Below, piece by piece: positions 47,463 to 60,630 of a stretch of DNA of 64,000 nt (its first letter is position 1; each line of letters begins with the position of its first letter). The notes below the pieces were generated by a model that was given only the letters and a program-made list of their open reading frames with translations, was not told the DNA's origin and did not search any database. Source of the DNA: Poronia punctata (Eukaryota; Ascomycota; Sordariomycetes; Xylariales; Xylariaceae); the NCBI GenBank assembly GCA_022579005.1, contig MU401461.1, forward strand, positions 124,001 through 188,000, given 5' to 3'. A program made the position numbers and the translations under genes.

Positions 47463-49077
47463 ATGCCTACTCCGTCGCAGAAGGCTTGCCTCATCGTCAT
47501 CGACGGCTGGGGAATCCCCACCGCCGACAGCCACGGTGATGCCATCACCAATGCGAATACCCCCGTCATGGACGAGTTGTGCAAGAGTTCTACGGGGTTC
47601 ACGGAACTAGAGGCATCGTCCCTGGCGGTTGGTTTACCTGAGGGACTGATGGGTAATTCCGAAGTGGGCCATCTGAACATCGGAGCTGGCCGTGTCGTTT
47701 GGCAAGATGTCGTCCGCATCGACCAGACCATCAAGAAGGGCGAATTCAGTCAGACCCCGGTCATCGCAAAGGTACTGGAGAGTGCCAAGAACGGTAACGG
47801 TCGCTTACATCTGTGCGGCCTTGTCTCCCATGGAGGTGTCGTATGTCTCCCATTCCACGTTCCTCGGGCATGAACATGACTAATACGCGAAACAGCATGC
47901 CAAACAAACCCACCTTTATGCCCTCCTGGCAGCGGCCAAGGCTGTTGGGGTCCCCAAGATCTTCATCCACTTCTTTGGAGACGGCCGCGATACCGACCCC
48001 AAGTCCGGCGCAGGTTACATGGAGGAGCTGGAGCTAAAACTGGAAGAGCTGGGTGTAGGACAGATCGCGACCGTCGTTGGCCGTTACTATGCCATGGACC
48101 GAGATAAGCGCTGGGAGCGAGTCGAGGTTGCCTTGAAAGGCATGATCTTGGGAGAAGGCGAGGCAAGCTCGGACCCGGTGAAGACTGTTCGTGAGCGGTA
48201 CGAAAAGGGAGAGAACGACGAGTTCCTCAAACCTATCATCGTCGGTGGCGATGAGAGCCGGATAAAGGATGGCGACGAGGTCTTCTTCTTCAACTACCGA
48301 TCCGACCGCGTCCGACAAATCACCCAATTGCTTGGTGACGTCGACCGCTCTCCGCTGCCTGACTTCCCTTACCCCAAGATCCACCTAGTTACCATGACTC
48401 AGTACAAGGGTGGCTACCCGTTCGAGATCGCATTCGAGCCCCAGCGTATGGACAACGTGCTGGCTGAATGGCTTGGCAAGCAAGAAGTCAAGCAGGTCCA
48501 CATCGCCGAGACGGAGAAATACGCCCACGTCACCTTCTTCTTCAATGGAGGTGTAGAGAAGGTTTTCGCTCTAGAAGAGCGGGACGAGTCCCAGGACTTG
48601 GTACCCTCCAACAGGAGCGTCCCTACCTACGATAAGGCCCCTGAGATGTCTGCCGACGGCGTCGCGAAGCAGGTGTGCAAGCGCCTTGCTGAGCAGCAAT
48701 ACCCCTTTGTCATGAATAATTTCGCACCCCCCGATATGGTGGGCCATACTGGCGTGTACGAGGCCGCCATCGTCGGCGTTGAAGCTACCGACAAGGCTAT
48801 TGGATTGATCCGTGACGCCTGCAAGAAGGAAGGCTATATCCTCTTCATCACAGCCGACCATGGCAATGCCGAGGAGATGAAATTCCCCGACGGCAAGCCT
48901 AAGACGTCGCACACTACGAACAAAGTCCCCTTCGTTATGGATAATGCGCCAGCTGGTTGGTCATTGAAGCAGTCGGACGAAGGAGTCTTGGGTGATGTTG
49001 CGCCTACCGTCCTTACTGCCATGGGTCTGCCAGTCCCGGAGGATATGACTGGTCAGTCTCTCTTGGTAAAGGCATAA
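47463..49077 (+). CDS. gpmI: 2,3-bisphosphoglycerate-independent phosphoglycerate mutase
   Basis: Two exons (47463-47840, 47896-49077) with a 55-bp intron (GTATGT donor, GACTAAT branch) encode 519 aa, the usual iPGM length. The enzyme interconverts 3- and 2-phosphoglycerate in glycolysis through a phosphoserine intermediate and two Mn ions. Visible motifs are CLIVIDGWG (first metal Asp), MGNSEVGHLNIGAGRVVWQD (nucleophile Ser), GLVSHGGV across the intron, FGDGRDTDPKSG, FFNYRSDRVRQI, NFAPPDMVGHTG and TADHGNAEEM. Filamentous ascomycetes rely on this cofactor-independent form. It lies head-to-tail with eIF3k, 433 bp apart. Confidence 0.96.
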
Positions 49078-49510
49078 ATCAAACGTTTTGGCGCCTTTTT
49101 AGCATATACATGTTAGATCATGTTCACGGTTCTAGACTCTAGAAGCAGTCTTTGGGGGACTCCTATGAAGTACAAAGGATGAAAAAGATGGAATGTTTCA
49201 ATGAATATAACGATACCTCTGTTACGATTACATTTGTGGCGTCAGTTGCGCACAGTGCGCGTTGGGACCACTTCGCCAGATTATCTGATAGAACGATGCC
49301 ACCCCACACCATCGTGATATTTATGCATGTAAAAGGAGATCTCCGGCTCCTTGATGATTAAACGGATATACTAGACCTACAGTAGCTTAGCGCCCACAAG
49401 GCAATTCGAAATGGCCCAAACGCAGCCAAACTGCCCCACCACCGCACTACGAATTTTTGATCCCCTTTCCCGGCCATCGTCAAGGCAACCTCGCGATCAT
49501 ACAAGTCAAG
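49078..49510. promoter_or_regulatory. Intergenic region between iPGM and eIF3k
   Basis: It carries the 3' end of the mutase transcript and the eIF3k promoter. No distinct motif was seen. Confidence 0.4.
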
Positions 49511-50519
49511 ATGGATTCCGAAGACCCCCAGGAGCGCCCCGAGGAGATCGCCGCCATCATCAACGGCCTAGAGCGTTACAACCCCGAAGCCGTCGGCGAC
49601 CTCGAGAATTATGTGCAACACCAGTGCGTCAACAGATTTACCGACAGCAATGCCAACCGGACGTTGTTGAAGCTGTGAGTCCAGTCCAGTCCAGTCAGCC
49701 CCTCACATCCACATCTCCGGCGTCCTTTTTTGGGAAGGGGGAGGAAGAGTTCTTCTTTACTTGTTGGAATGACGAAGAATGAACGTAAACGTTTCCTATT
49801 AGCTGAGCGGTTCTTGGGCGTAATGAACCCTTACCGTCCTGAAGTCTAGTTATTAGCTCTATCTGAACCAACATTTGCCATGATTTTTTTTTTTGGCGGT
49901 TACGTTCATCAACCTGGTGTCTATGGATCGATCAGTGGCTAACCACCTCATTTAAAAAAATTACAGATATCAGCTCAACCCGGACCGCGTCAAAGATGAA
50001 GTCATAACCAACGTCCTGGTCAAGGCATTAGCGTGCTTCCCCTCGCCACAATTCTCCCTAGCCCTGCACCTGATCCCGCCATCCGTCATGGCACCGGGCA
50101 ACCCGCGGAACGAGGAGCTGCCCGAGGCCATCTCGAAGCTGCGGCTCCTAAACGACCAGCTACAGGGCGCGCAGTACGCCCGCTTCTGGGCTACGCTGGA
50201 CTCGGACGACCTATACGCCGACCTGACGACCGACACCGAGGGCTTTGACGACCTCGTGCGCGTCCGCATTGCCACCCTCGTCAGCCACGCCTATCGCGAG
50301 ATAGAGCTGCCCATCCTCGGCCAGTGGCTCGGCCTCGATGACGACGAGGCCCGCAAGTTCGTTGTCGAGACTGCCGGCTGGACCGTCGACGACGAGGCGA
50401 ACCTTGTCAAGATCCCCAAGAACCCCGAGAACGAGGCAAAGAAGTCCGAGGTCCGCGAGGATGTCAATGTCGACATGTTCTCCAAGGTCATTCGTCGGGC
50501 TTGGGAGGCGACGGCTTAA
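49511..50519 (+). CDS. eIF3k: Translation initiation factor eIF3 subunit K
   Basis: Exons 49511-49674 and 49967-50519 encode 238 aa, matching the roughly 240-aa family. The 292-bp intron is longer than others in the window; splicing GTGAGT to TTACAG gives the continuous reading LLKLYQLNPDRVKDEVI. eIF3k is a small helical (HAM plus winged-helix) subunit of the eIF3 complex that binds the 40S ribosome. Supporting segments are INGLERYNPEAVGDLENYV, ARFWATLDSDDLYADLT, RVRIATLVSHAYREIELPIL and FVVETAGWTVDDEANLVKIP. The start was chosen at the ATG beginning MDSEDPQERPEEIAAI; the frame opens further upstream only from TTG. Confidence 0.94.
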
Positions 50520-52515
50520 AGTGGCGGGAAAGAACAACACACAAAAAACAAAGAAGCAATCAATTTTTTTTAATCAAGGCTATTTTCTCTCGCCTCGTCT
50601 CGTCCCTGGATGTATGGGCTTGGAGGAAAGGATCAAGGGAAATGAGGGTTAAATCACGAAAGCGGATGAAAACTTCTCGGTTTTATGGCGTTTTGGTGAG
50701 GGGGAAATGTCCGTCTTACAGCTCGAGACTCGAAAATAGGGTCCGAAGCAGATACGATTTTTAACGTCCCATGGCCGAGGGCCACCAATCTTATACATTG
50801 CCTACCCAACCCCTCCCATACTATCCTCAACCTCGTGTGCTTTGAATTCCCAGTGGGTCTGAGAACGACCGAGCTAGCAATGGCACTCGTTCTACAGTTG
50901 TAGTTGAATTGTAACTCAATATTTTAGGCGAGGATCGTGAACGGTATGTGCCACCTGGCTAGGTAGTAGTGCAGTGTTTGCGGAAGTGGAAATACCCAAA
51001 CAGTAACGGCAATGGCAACAAGAGTTTTGTCGTATCTATGGGCTAGATACATCTCTATATCCATAAATAACCTCACGGCTAGTCTAATAGGTGTTTATGT
51101 GAGAGCCAAATCAAAATTGCATCTCTAGAACCCTAGACATCATACAGTAAAAGATGACGTGAAGCCATAAAAATAATATCTTCGCCACATGTCTCACCAT
51201 TTGTTTTTGATATGCTTAGATCAACATTCGGTCCACGACTATAAATGACGGGATACCGAGGGATATTGATCCCTCGGCCCCTTAGGATTGTGTCGTAGGT
51301 GAAACTAGGGAGTATCTTCTCCCTTCGGAGTACCAGCAGTTGCTGCCATCCCGGAACTTGAAGAGCGCTCGGCAAAGGATGTAAAATTGCGCCCAAGACA
51401 GTGGAGAGGACTGAACTGTTCGCTGTTCTAACCCGTACCAGCACCTCCACGCCCACTTCTGTGATGTGATGGTTGAGGGCTACCTAAGTCCGGTCAAGCA
51501 GGGTTTCCTGTCGTCGAGTGTGTACCTGCCAAAACCTCGAGAAAAAGGGGGGAACTTGCTGATCTGTGCGCAAAAGGGGGTTTGTAGTTTATACGAGCTC
51601 GTTTCCTCCCCGAAGACCGGTTTCCGTCGTATGAAGTAGCGAAGCCGAAGGTAAATAGTTTGCTACCCAACGTCCGAAAGTGAAGACGGCGTCTGGCTCC
51701 AGTATTACCTCGTGATTTCCTCCCCTACGCTTCGAACTTGGTTAGGGGGGATGCAGTTTGGGACTCTGACGCCCGTTGCGTTCCAGTGTGTGTCGGGATG
51801 CTCATAAGAAAGTGTCGAGGGTTCGTGGCTAGATGTAGGTAGGTATTCTGTCAGCCTGGACTATTACCTACATGTACCTAGGACACATCGGTCGTTGTTG
51901 TTGTTTTCTCGATGGCCCGGAGCTATGGGTAAGGTACCTATCCATGGACTAGGAAGTGTCAGTTGCTATGACAAGCTGCCGCCGATATAGGATATAGGTA
52001 CATGTAGTTACTACCTTAGGTACCTACTTACATGTACATAAAGTCTCTGTGTGCCGCAGCTAGAGGAGTGCACCTTCCGAACTACGGCGTGTCGGTAGGT
52101 ATGTTGTATGTATTGGGGCTTTACCGAAACCTGAGAGCGTCGGGAGGGCGTTTTCAGCCAGGCTTGATGCTACAATACGTCCTCAATGAAGGTATTGCCA
52201 TGGCCCATTCCTCGCGCTGATTGGTTGCAAGCTGCAACCCATTGATTTCGAGCCTGTATACAGTATTAGTATTAGTGGCCCGCGGCCATTGGACTGACTG
52301 TGGCTCAATGCATTTCTACTCTTTCGACAAACGGAATTATGGGTTCATTGAACTGAATGTTTCTGTGGTGGCCCGAAGGCATTAGCTTATAGCTTGATGA
52401 CCTTCAAATCTTCCACTCTTTCGTCAAACAGAATTACCGGCTCGTCGAGCTGAATGTCTTGTGAGCGAACTTGCCCCAATTCAACTCTTCACAATCACGA
52501 TAGTACCTTTCCGAA
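50520..52515. other. Long intergenic region
   Basis: 2.0 kb with no supported gene. TACATGTA palindromes at 51869-51876, 51999-52006 and 52029-52036 are clustered within 170 bp. Confidence 0.45.
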
Positions 52516-55500
52516 ATGGCTCTGGAGTGGTACAGCAAGATCTTGTCGCGTCGAGTCGACCTTGTCGGTGACTATGCCGGCAACGAACTCTTCCTTATCG
52601 AGGGCGACTCGCTTCTCCTACATTGCTTTTCAGATCCGAGGCTGGACCTTCAGCGTGAGTCTATCATGATACCGTTTGGGTGACGTTGAAGAACTAGGCG
52701 CTGACCAAGAAATAGATGGATATCAGCTGCTCCATGCCGTCTACTGTGTCGAAAAGTTCTTGTACGATTTGAAGAGACGCAAGTGCAATTTTCATCTCGT
52801 CTTCTTCCAGGATCACCATAATCTCTGCGTCCCTCCCTCGTGTCCAGATGGATCTCGCTCCCGATATGCACTTGCTCGGCACGCAATCATCAGCCATCTA
52901 CGCCGGAACATGTCAGACACCTATAACATTCGCCTCATGGTATTCAACTCGGTTTCCACTCCCGAGTTCTGGCAATACATGAACGACGCGGGAGTCTACT
53001 TTGCCATGTGTCATGATGGCGCCCTGGCCCTCGACATAGCACCCGATAGACCTGCCCACAAGCTGGCCTTTCGAGGCTTGATCCGCCTGTTCATCACCAA
53101 AGGATACAACGTGGCCTTGATTAACGACGTTAGATTTGCTGATACAAAGGTCTTCTCCATGATACTCGAAGGCTCCGGCTATTCATCTTCTCGAGCTCTC
53201 ACCGCTGAACCGGTCGTGACACAGGCACTGACCAAGACCGAGCCCGTGCCCGTGCCCGTGGCTAACGGGAGTGGAGGCTCCGGGACCACGGCCACAAGTC
53301 ATACGTCGAGAAAGGTCCCGTCTGTGTCTGCACCGGGGCTTTCTGACCGAGATATTATGACCGTGACGGCGATTGACGTCTTGCTCCAAGACGGTAAGAT
53401 TACCCCCGACGAAGGTGCTGCCCTCGTCCTCAGCACTGTCTTGTTAGACTTTATCCCCCTAGCAAATCGCAGTCTGCGCAAGAGAGGATCTGCGTCGCAA
53501 CTCAGATCGTTACAGCTGTTTATCGATGCAGTCCATCATGTGGCTAAAGAGGGAGCCTTGGACTGTTGCGCAGACATGCTCGACGGAAGGCTCTTCTTCA
53601 GCCTGGATGAGACCACGATCCGCCACTGCTCAGGCCATCCATCGGTCTCTGCTCGGTTCGCGCAGCTATGTGCCGCCACAGGAACGCTCGTCGGGGCCGA
53701 CTTGAAAGCGCAACTGCCACAGCCTATGTCGCAAGTTCTCGGTGCGACATCCGAGAGAAGAGACCGCCGGGAGTTGAAAGTCCTACCTTTCGACAACCCA
53801 GTCTTCAATAAGCATCTAGCCCCGGTCCATCTGCTGGTCGACCATGCGGAAGGTTCGCTTTCTACCACGAAATCCAGAATATTTAAGGAGTTGTCGCATT
53901 GGCATAATCACAAGCTGCCCCTCATCCGGAAAGGTGATGCTACAAAGGCGAGCAAGCGGGCACTTATCCGTAATCAACGGTTCATGAAGGAGATGCTTGT
54001 CTACGCCGAGAGCTTGACCAACACCTCTGGAAGGGCTCTGGAGCCCGAGAGTATCGTTGCCGACTCTCAGGCGGCCAAGGGGCCGAAGAAGCCCGCCACT
54101 GGCGCAGACCCTCCTCGACCCCCCCAGCAACCCAAGCCAGGCAAGAAAGGACGCAAGGAACCGCCGCAAAGCAACAGGGAGAAGATAAAGGAGCAAGTTG
54201 GAGCCGCCCAGGACGCAAAGAGTTACTCGAAGGCTCGGGCTATTATCGGGAAATGGGACGAGCTTCGCAAGGGGCTCGATGCGGAAACAGACGACGAATT
54301 ACGTTTCGTCAAGACACGCAAATTCTTTGCCGGGTTGCCAGCGGACAGCGCGTCAGTACTAGACGTGGAAATCCAGTCATATTCCATCAAGTGTTTGGTT
54401 GCTGTCTGGAAGAAGGCCTGTGACCCGGGAATTGCGCAGCAGAACATGGGGATTGTTGCACTCATCTGGAGCATGGCTTCGCAGCTACAACGATCGAAGA
54501 CCGGAATGTCGGAATCTACAGCAAACGAGCTAGATACACTTGCTGCAAGCCTTCGTTTGTCCCTACCGACGTTCAAGGCAACGGCCGATCAGTCGAGAAG
54601 ACTGCCGTTTTCGCTGACGGATGATATACGCCGTTGTGAGGGTAGCTATGGACTTGACTTGTCGCCCAGAATGTTCCAGCTACAGCACTGTGGTCCGTAC
54701 CTGGATCGCAGCATCGATGCTAAGCCCGACAGTCGCGTCCCCTTTGAACCGGACGGCTGGCAGAGAGACGTCCTCGACGCGATAGATCAGAACAAGAGCC
54801 TCTTCGTAGTGGCCCCGACCAGCGCTGGCAAGACTTTCATCTCATTCTACGCCATGAGACAGGTGCTCAAAGCAAGTGACGACGGCGTGGTCGTCTATGT
54901 CGCACCTACCAAGGCCCTGGTCAACCAGATCGCTGCCGAAGTGCAGGGCAGGTTTTCGAAGACGTTCAAGGCCGGCGGGCGATCGGTATGGGGCATCCAT
55001 ACGAGGGACTACCGGATCAATAATCCTACTGGATGCCAAGTTCTAATCACGGTTCCGCACATCTTGCAGATCATGCTTCTCTCGTCGAGTAACTGCGAAA
55101 AGAAGAATTCGTGGGCATACCGCATCAAGCGGATCATATTTGACGAGGTACACTGTATCGGACAGGCAGATGATGGTCTCATCTGGGAGCAGTTGCTTCT
55201 CCAGGCCTCGTGTCCCATCATTGCGCTGTCGGCCACTGTCGGCAACCCCAAGGAGTTCGGCGCATGGCTCGAGAGCACGCAGAAGGCTTGCGGTAACGAG
55301 GTGGTTACAGTAGAGCACCATACGCGGTACTCGGACCTCCGCAAGTTTGTCTACCACCCGCCACGGGCCTTTGAGTTCCGCGGGCTCCCATCGCGGTCGG
55401 CCATACAACCTCCTGGGCTTGACGGGTCGGATGCCTTCTCTTTCGTCCATCCCGTAGCTTCTCTGGTCAACCGATCGCGCCGCATCCCCAGAGACCTCTC

Positions 55501-58017
55501 TCTCGAGGCCCGAGACTGCCTCCTGCTCTGGAAAGCAATGTCCAAGCATCGGACGGCCCAGTTTCCGGTACCGAAAACCTTGGACCCCGACAGTTGCCTC
55601 CCGGAGAACATGTGCAAGGTGGATGTGCTGAAGTGGGAGACGGGACTCAAAGATTTGCTCCGAGCCTGGATGACGGCCAACGACTCACCGTACGACAAGA
55701 TGATTGCGGAACTCCAGCCCGTCTCCCCCGAGTCTGCACATAGGGAGAAAGGGCCGAGAGCTGATGACGACGGCCGCGGCCTCCTCGACACCACGTTGCC
55801 ACTATTAGTAGACCTCCATAGTCAGAATGCCTTACCCGCCATCATATTCAGTTTCGACAGAAGTATTTGCGAGGCCTTGGCTTCCGAGATTGTCCGCTCG
55901 CTAGAAGACGCCGAGTCGAGATGGAAGGACGGCAACGGCGACTGGAAGAGAAGGGTTGAGGACTTTGAAACATACACAAGACTCCAGGAAAAGCTAGCCA
56001 ATTCTGCTACCAAGACGCAGAAGAAGACAAAGAAGAAGGGAACCCGGGGCGAAGATGACGGGGATGCGACGGCTTCGAAACTGGACCGCGAAAGAAACAC
56101 AGAGGGGCCTGACGAATCCAGGTGGGCGAGCTTCGACCCGGAAGCCCCGATAGACCAGTTCACTTTTGTAGACATGAAGAAGCTGACCCTTTCCGAGCTG
56201 CACGATTACCAGTCAGAGCTGCGATACCGAGGAGTGAGAGAACAGCTCGTGACGGCGCTGGGCAGAGGCGTCGGCGTCCATCACGCCGGAATGAACAGGA
56301 AATATCGTCACGTAGTGGAGATCCTGTTCAGGAAGGGCTTTCTCGGCGTTGTTGTGGCCACCGGTACCCTCGCGCTCGGTATAAACATGCCGTGCAAGAC
56401 TGTTGTCTTCGCGGGCGACTCGGCCTTTCTGACGGCCTTGAACTACCGCCAATGTGCGGGACGAGCGGGCCGCCGCGGGTTCGACGTCCTGGGCAATGTC
56501 GTCCTCCACGGCTTGCCCTACTCCAAGATCTGCATGCTCCTCAGTTCACGCCTGCCGGATCTGAACGGCCATTTCCCCATCACGACAAGTCTTGTCCTTC
56601 GCTTGGCCACCTTGTTGCACCAGAGCGAGAACTCCGACTTTGCCGTGCGCTCCATCGACGCCATTTTGTCCCAGCCCCGCTTCGTACTCGGCGGCTGTGA
56701 GGTCAAGTCAGCGGTGCTCCACCATCTGCGCTTCTCACTCGAGTACTTGCGTCGGCAGGATCTCCTCGGCCCGGACGGGACGCCCCTGAACTTCGCTGGA
56801 CTCGTTTCACATCTCTATTATGCCGAGTCCTCGGCCTGGGCCTTTCACGCCCTGTTGAAGGAAGGATACTTGCACGAACTGTCTCGCACTATTCTTGACG
56901 ACCCGGAAGATACGGGATTGGCACTGATGCTAGTCTTGTCACATATCTTCGGCAGATACAAGTGTCGGCGCGCGGATGCCGAGTTTTACGACCAGTATGT
57001 GAAGCGCTCTTCCTCGGTGGTCTTCCTTCCGGACTTGCCCTCGGGCGCGCGCAGAGTGCTCGAGCAGCACAACGAGGAAACACTCGACGTATTCTTCACC
57101 TACGTTAAAACATACGCCGAGGAACATCTGTCCGAAAGCCCCGACAACCGTCTTCCGTTGACAGGTACCGTGATAGGGCCCAGCTCAAAGGACGACGACG
57201 ACGACGTCTCGGTAGCGTTTGGAGCTCCCACCAGCGTCCGATCCCATTTTGTAGCCTTATCCGGGCATCAAGACGACGACTTCGAGTCCGTGTCCGATCT
57301 TTGCGCATCGGTACGCAGCGGGGTATTCCTCGAGGAAGCCGCCATCCCATATCTGCCCATCTGGAACAAGGATGACGCGCCACTGAACGCCTACCTCTAC
57401 GATTTCTATAAGCATGGCGATGTGAAAGCCCTTACTAAGGGTAACCGTCTTAAGCCCGGAGACGTGTGGTTCGTTCTGAACGGTGAGCAAAGAAATCAGT
57501 GTTTTGGGGAAAGAGAAAGGGCGATTCACGGGCCCGGGAACGCGAGGAAGGCGAGGCTGACTGACTGACTGACTTGACATGTTCTCTAGACTTTTCCCTC
57601 GTCCTCTCGACAATCATTACGAGTTTGAGCAATTATATGAAACTCCCTTCCTTCACCGACATCGAATTCGACCTCACCCAGATAGTGGGCGCAGGCGAGG
57701 AACTAGACGAGGAACGCGAGGACATTGTATACGAGAAAGTGTCGGGGGACGTTCCTGTCGTTGGGACAGCCCCCGCCCCCGCCCCCGCTCCAACAGCGAA
57801 ATCAACAAGGGGTAAAAGAAGAGTCGACGAGTCCTGGGAGGTGTGCGCGGACGCAATGGACCACGAGTTGGAAGGGGTGGCGAGTTTGAAACTGGACGGA
57901 GTCTCAGGCCCAGATCAAGACATAGACACGAACCAGAGAGGGTTAATGAACGTCCTGTTGGCGTTTCAGCATGTCAAGAGGGAATTCGACGCCAAGTTCA
58001 AGGCTATCTGGTCATAA
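52516..58017 (+). CDS. DDX60-like Ski2-family DExH-box helicase
   Basis: Three exons (52516-52654, 52716-57482, 57590-58017) encode 1777 aa. The first intron is 61 bp; the second is 107 bp and has four tandem CTGA units before its acceptor. The N-terminal about 230 residues are the DDX60-type domain (NELFLIEGDSLLLHCFSDPR, LLHAVYCVEKFLYDL, ITKGYNVALINDVRF). A charged linker follows (about residues 490-560). The helicase core starts near residue 730: APTSAGKTFISFYAMRQVL (I), FDEVHCIG (II, about 855), LSATVGNP (III), TGTLALGINMP (V, about 1260) and RQCAGRAGRRGFD (VI). The C-terminal helical region ends with an acidic tail. Animal DDX60 assists RNA sensing and antiviral defence; the fungal role is not established. 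An RNA-decay or RNA-surveillance role is inference. Confidence 0.87.
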
Positions 58018-60463
58018 TTAGGTAGGTAGAGAAAGGCTGTAGGAAACAAGACCGATTGCGTCTACTTCGTATTGCTGTTTTTTTTTTCTTGCTTGTGTTT
58101 TTACAATGTTGTGGTTTAGATATTTTTAAGGAGGACCTGAGCAAGGAGGTTTCTGTGTTGTCCCCGAGCAGGGACACTCTGTCGCACGCAGCCCCCGTGC
58201 TATAAACCATACACAGACGGTCAGACTCTTATTGTACCAGAAACCCACACAGATAGGAATACTTAATCGAGGTGCCTGGGCACTTCACTCTCCTGCATAG
58301 CAAAATAGTAGCGTTGACAGCAAAGCAGAATACGGTGCGGTGTTTGGGAATATCGGTAGTGGACGCTGGACTGCCCTGCCCACACTCTGGAAAAAGAAAG
58401 GTAATTCCCTCTATATATCAGAATAGGTAGGTACCTACTTAGCATATAGATTACTTCTTATAATTCTGGGTGTATAAGTATGTTTCTATATGTGGCCAAA
58501 AAAAAAAAAAAGCGAAAGCAAAGGGCGGCGGCAAGGTATGCACGCCAGCGAAATAACCGTTGGAATTATATCTCAAATATAAATAATTAAATTAACCTCA
58601 AAATCTTAATATATATAGTGTACCGCTATAGGAAACGGAAACAGGATTTAGACAAAGGCAGCAGCTCTTACTATATGTTATAGGTTAGATAAGGTAGGTA
58701 ATTGAATACTTAAGTATGTAGAAGTAATGGAGCGAATACAGTATCCCATTGTAACAGACCCTCTAATATAGTCAGATTCGTTCATTCCCCCAGAGTAGCC
58801 CTTAAGAATGTCCTAGAGATACTGGTATAGTAGGCCTTCTTAGGGAAAAAAAAGGGGGGGGGGGGAGAAAACATTAGCGATATTATTCTGCAATAAAAGG
58901 CGCTGTGTCACAAAATTGAACTGTCCAACTTGGAAAGACGAGACAAGTAAGGTCAGCTTGAACTATTACCTAGGATACACATTAGCTGTTGTTGTTTTCT
59001 CGATGCCGGGAGCTCCATCTCTATACTAATGAGTAGATAATGTTAGTTGGTAGGATGGTTACATGGACTGCCGCGCCAACCATGTGGGATGGTAGATAGG
59101 TATAATACCTACGAGTAACGGAAAGCAAGGGCACACATGTACGGAGAACGATAGGTAGGTAGGTAGGTAGGTACTCTAGGTTAAAAAAATATTTTTTATA
59201 TTTTCGGGGATAACGCCAGCGGCCATATCAACGGGGGGGCGATTACTTGGGTATATCAAGTTTCATCCCGGTAACAGATATATAGATCATCTAAGCTAAA
59301 TTTACGTCCTAGACGCATTCCTATTCCCATTCCTCCAATTGTCTTTAAAGTATTGTTCGTTGAAAACACCATGCGCACACATATCAGGGACTATGTAAAT
59401 AGAGGAAACGTAACGTGATGGCTTGCTTTCGATATCTCAAGTATGTTATTTACACGCTAAATTGTATCCCAGTTTGAGTAGGTAAGGTCAGATAGGTAGA
59501 CAACTTATTGTAGACTTACACATATTTATAGTCTATTTACATAATGTTGCAGGAGAATAACGGGCACGTAATGTTTACAAGCCGATAGGATTCGCGCTTC
59601 CATTATCCAGAAAACTTGAAAATTACAAGATCTATGCCCAAGAAGACAGCGACCACTGGGCCCTTGCACACATAGGAAGGCAAAAACAGGCATCTGAGCA
59701 AGTGGGTAGTATTTGTATACGTCAATCCAGCAAGGACCCTGAAATGAAAAGTCAAGGCGGGGTGGCGGCGTTCCATGCAGAGAGGTTCCAAAAAGTGTCC
59801 CTGTCCCTTGTCGGGGTAGTACCCGGACGGACGTCCTTTATTCCTTTATTCCTTCAATTCTCCCAATGCATATCTGATCTACACGATGAGGGAGGGGCAT
59901 TGATCTAGATGTGCAAAAAGACTATATCGGACCTTTCCACTACGGTACACATTTCCCGGGTTTAGTTTCAACACTCATCATCAAGGAATGAATATAACAC
60001 AGCAATAGGTATTGTGAATTTCGTCTTCTGAGCGTAAACAGACCAAGGCAGGTAACAGTGCAAAAGGAAACACAAATGTCACTATAGTCCGCAATAAAAC
60101 TTGTTAACTGATATCATACTCCCAGTAAAGTTTATATCCGATCGCCCTCTGGGTTAGGTACTATACAGATTTGTACTATGCTTCAAGGTTATCGCATATC
60201 ATACAGGGCATGGTTACTTTGCCCCTTTCCACAACGTTTCTGTCCTCATTTCCCATCATCTCCATTCGACGGGCTCAGCTCCGAAAGATGCAATGTAACA
60301 TTCTCCAGACGATCTAGAAGAAGCGCAGTCCTCGTAACTTGTAAAGCAATGCCTCAAACAGAAGGTGATATATTTATCCTTATTATCCACCTGTCTCATC
60401 GTCGCCTCTATGCGCAAGACAGGACGGGACAATATATAGAGGAGTAGATCTCAAAGACAAACG
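58018..60463. other. Long intergenic region before the CFEM gene
   Basis: 2.4 kb, moderately AT-rich. It contains a 12-G run (58854-58865) and a GGTA repeat (59152-59173). The ATG ORF at 60178-60447 (89 aa) has no recognisable feature and is treated as noise. Confidence 0.45.
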
Positions 60464-60470
60464 TATATAA
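60464..60470 (+). promoter_or_regulatory. TATA box candidate for the CFEM gene
   Basis: TATATAA lies 161 bp upstream of the ATG at 60631. Confidence 0.4.
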
Positions 60471-60630
60471 GCTTGGTGATTTCTCGCCTTGCTTCAAGTA
60501 TTCAAAGTAGCACTATCTACCTAGGTTATTCCCTAAGATAGACGTTAAAATTCTACTACTACCTAGGTTATTCAAATATAATAAAATACCCACCTACTCC
60601 TTAAAAAAGACAAACAAAATCCCAGTCACA

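Noticed and set aside
51133..51456. 107-codon minus-strand frame
   Set aside because: Begins at GTG only and resembles nothing known.
54223..56700. Long antisense and alternate-frame ORFs inside the helicase gene
   Set aside because: Shadows of GC-rich codon use; the helicase motifs lie in the other frame.
60178..60447. 89-codon ATG ORF upstream of the CFEM gene
   Set aside because: No signal peptide, domain or splice context; it ends close to the CFEM promoter.
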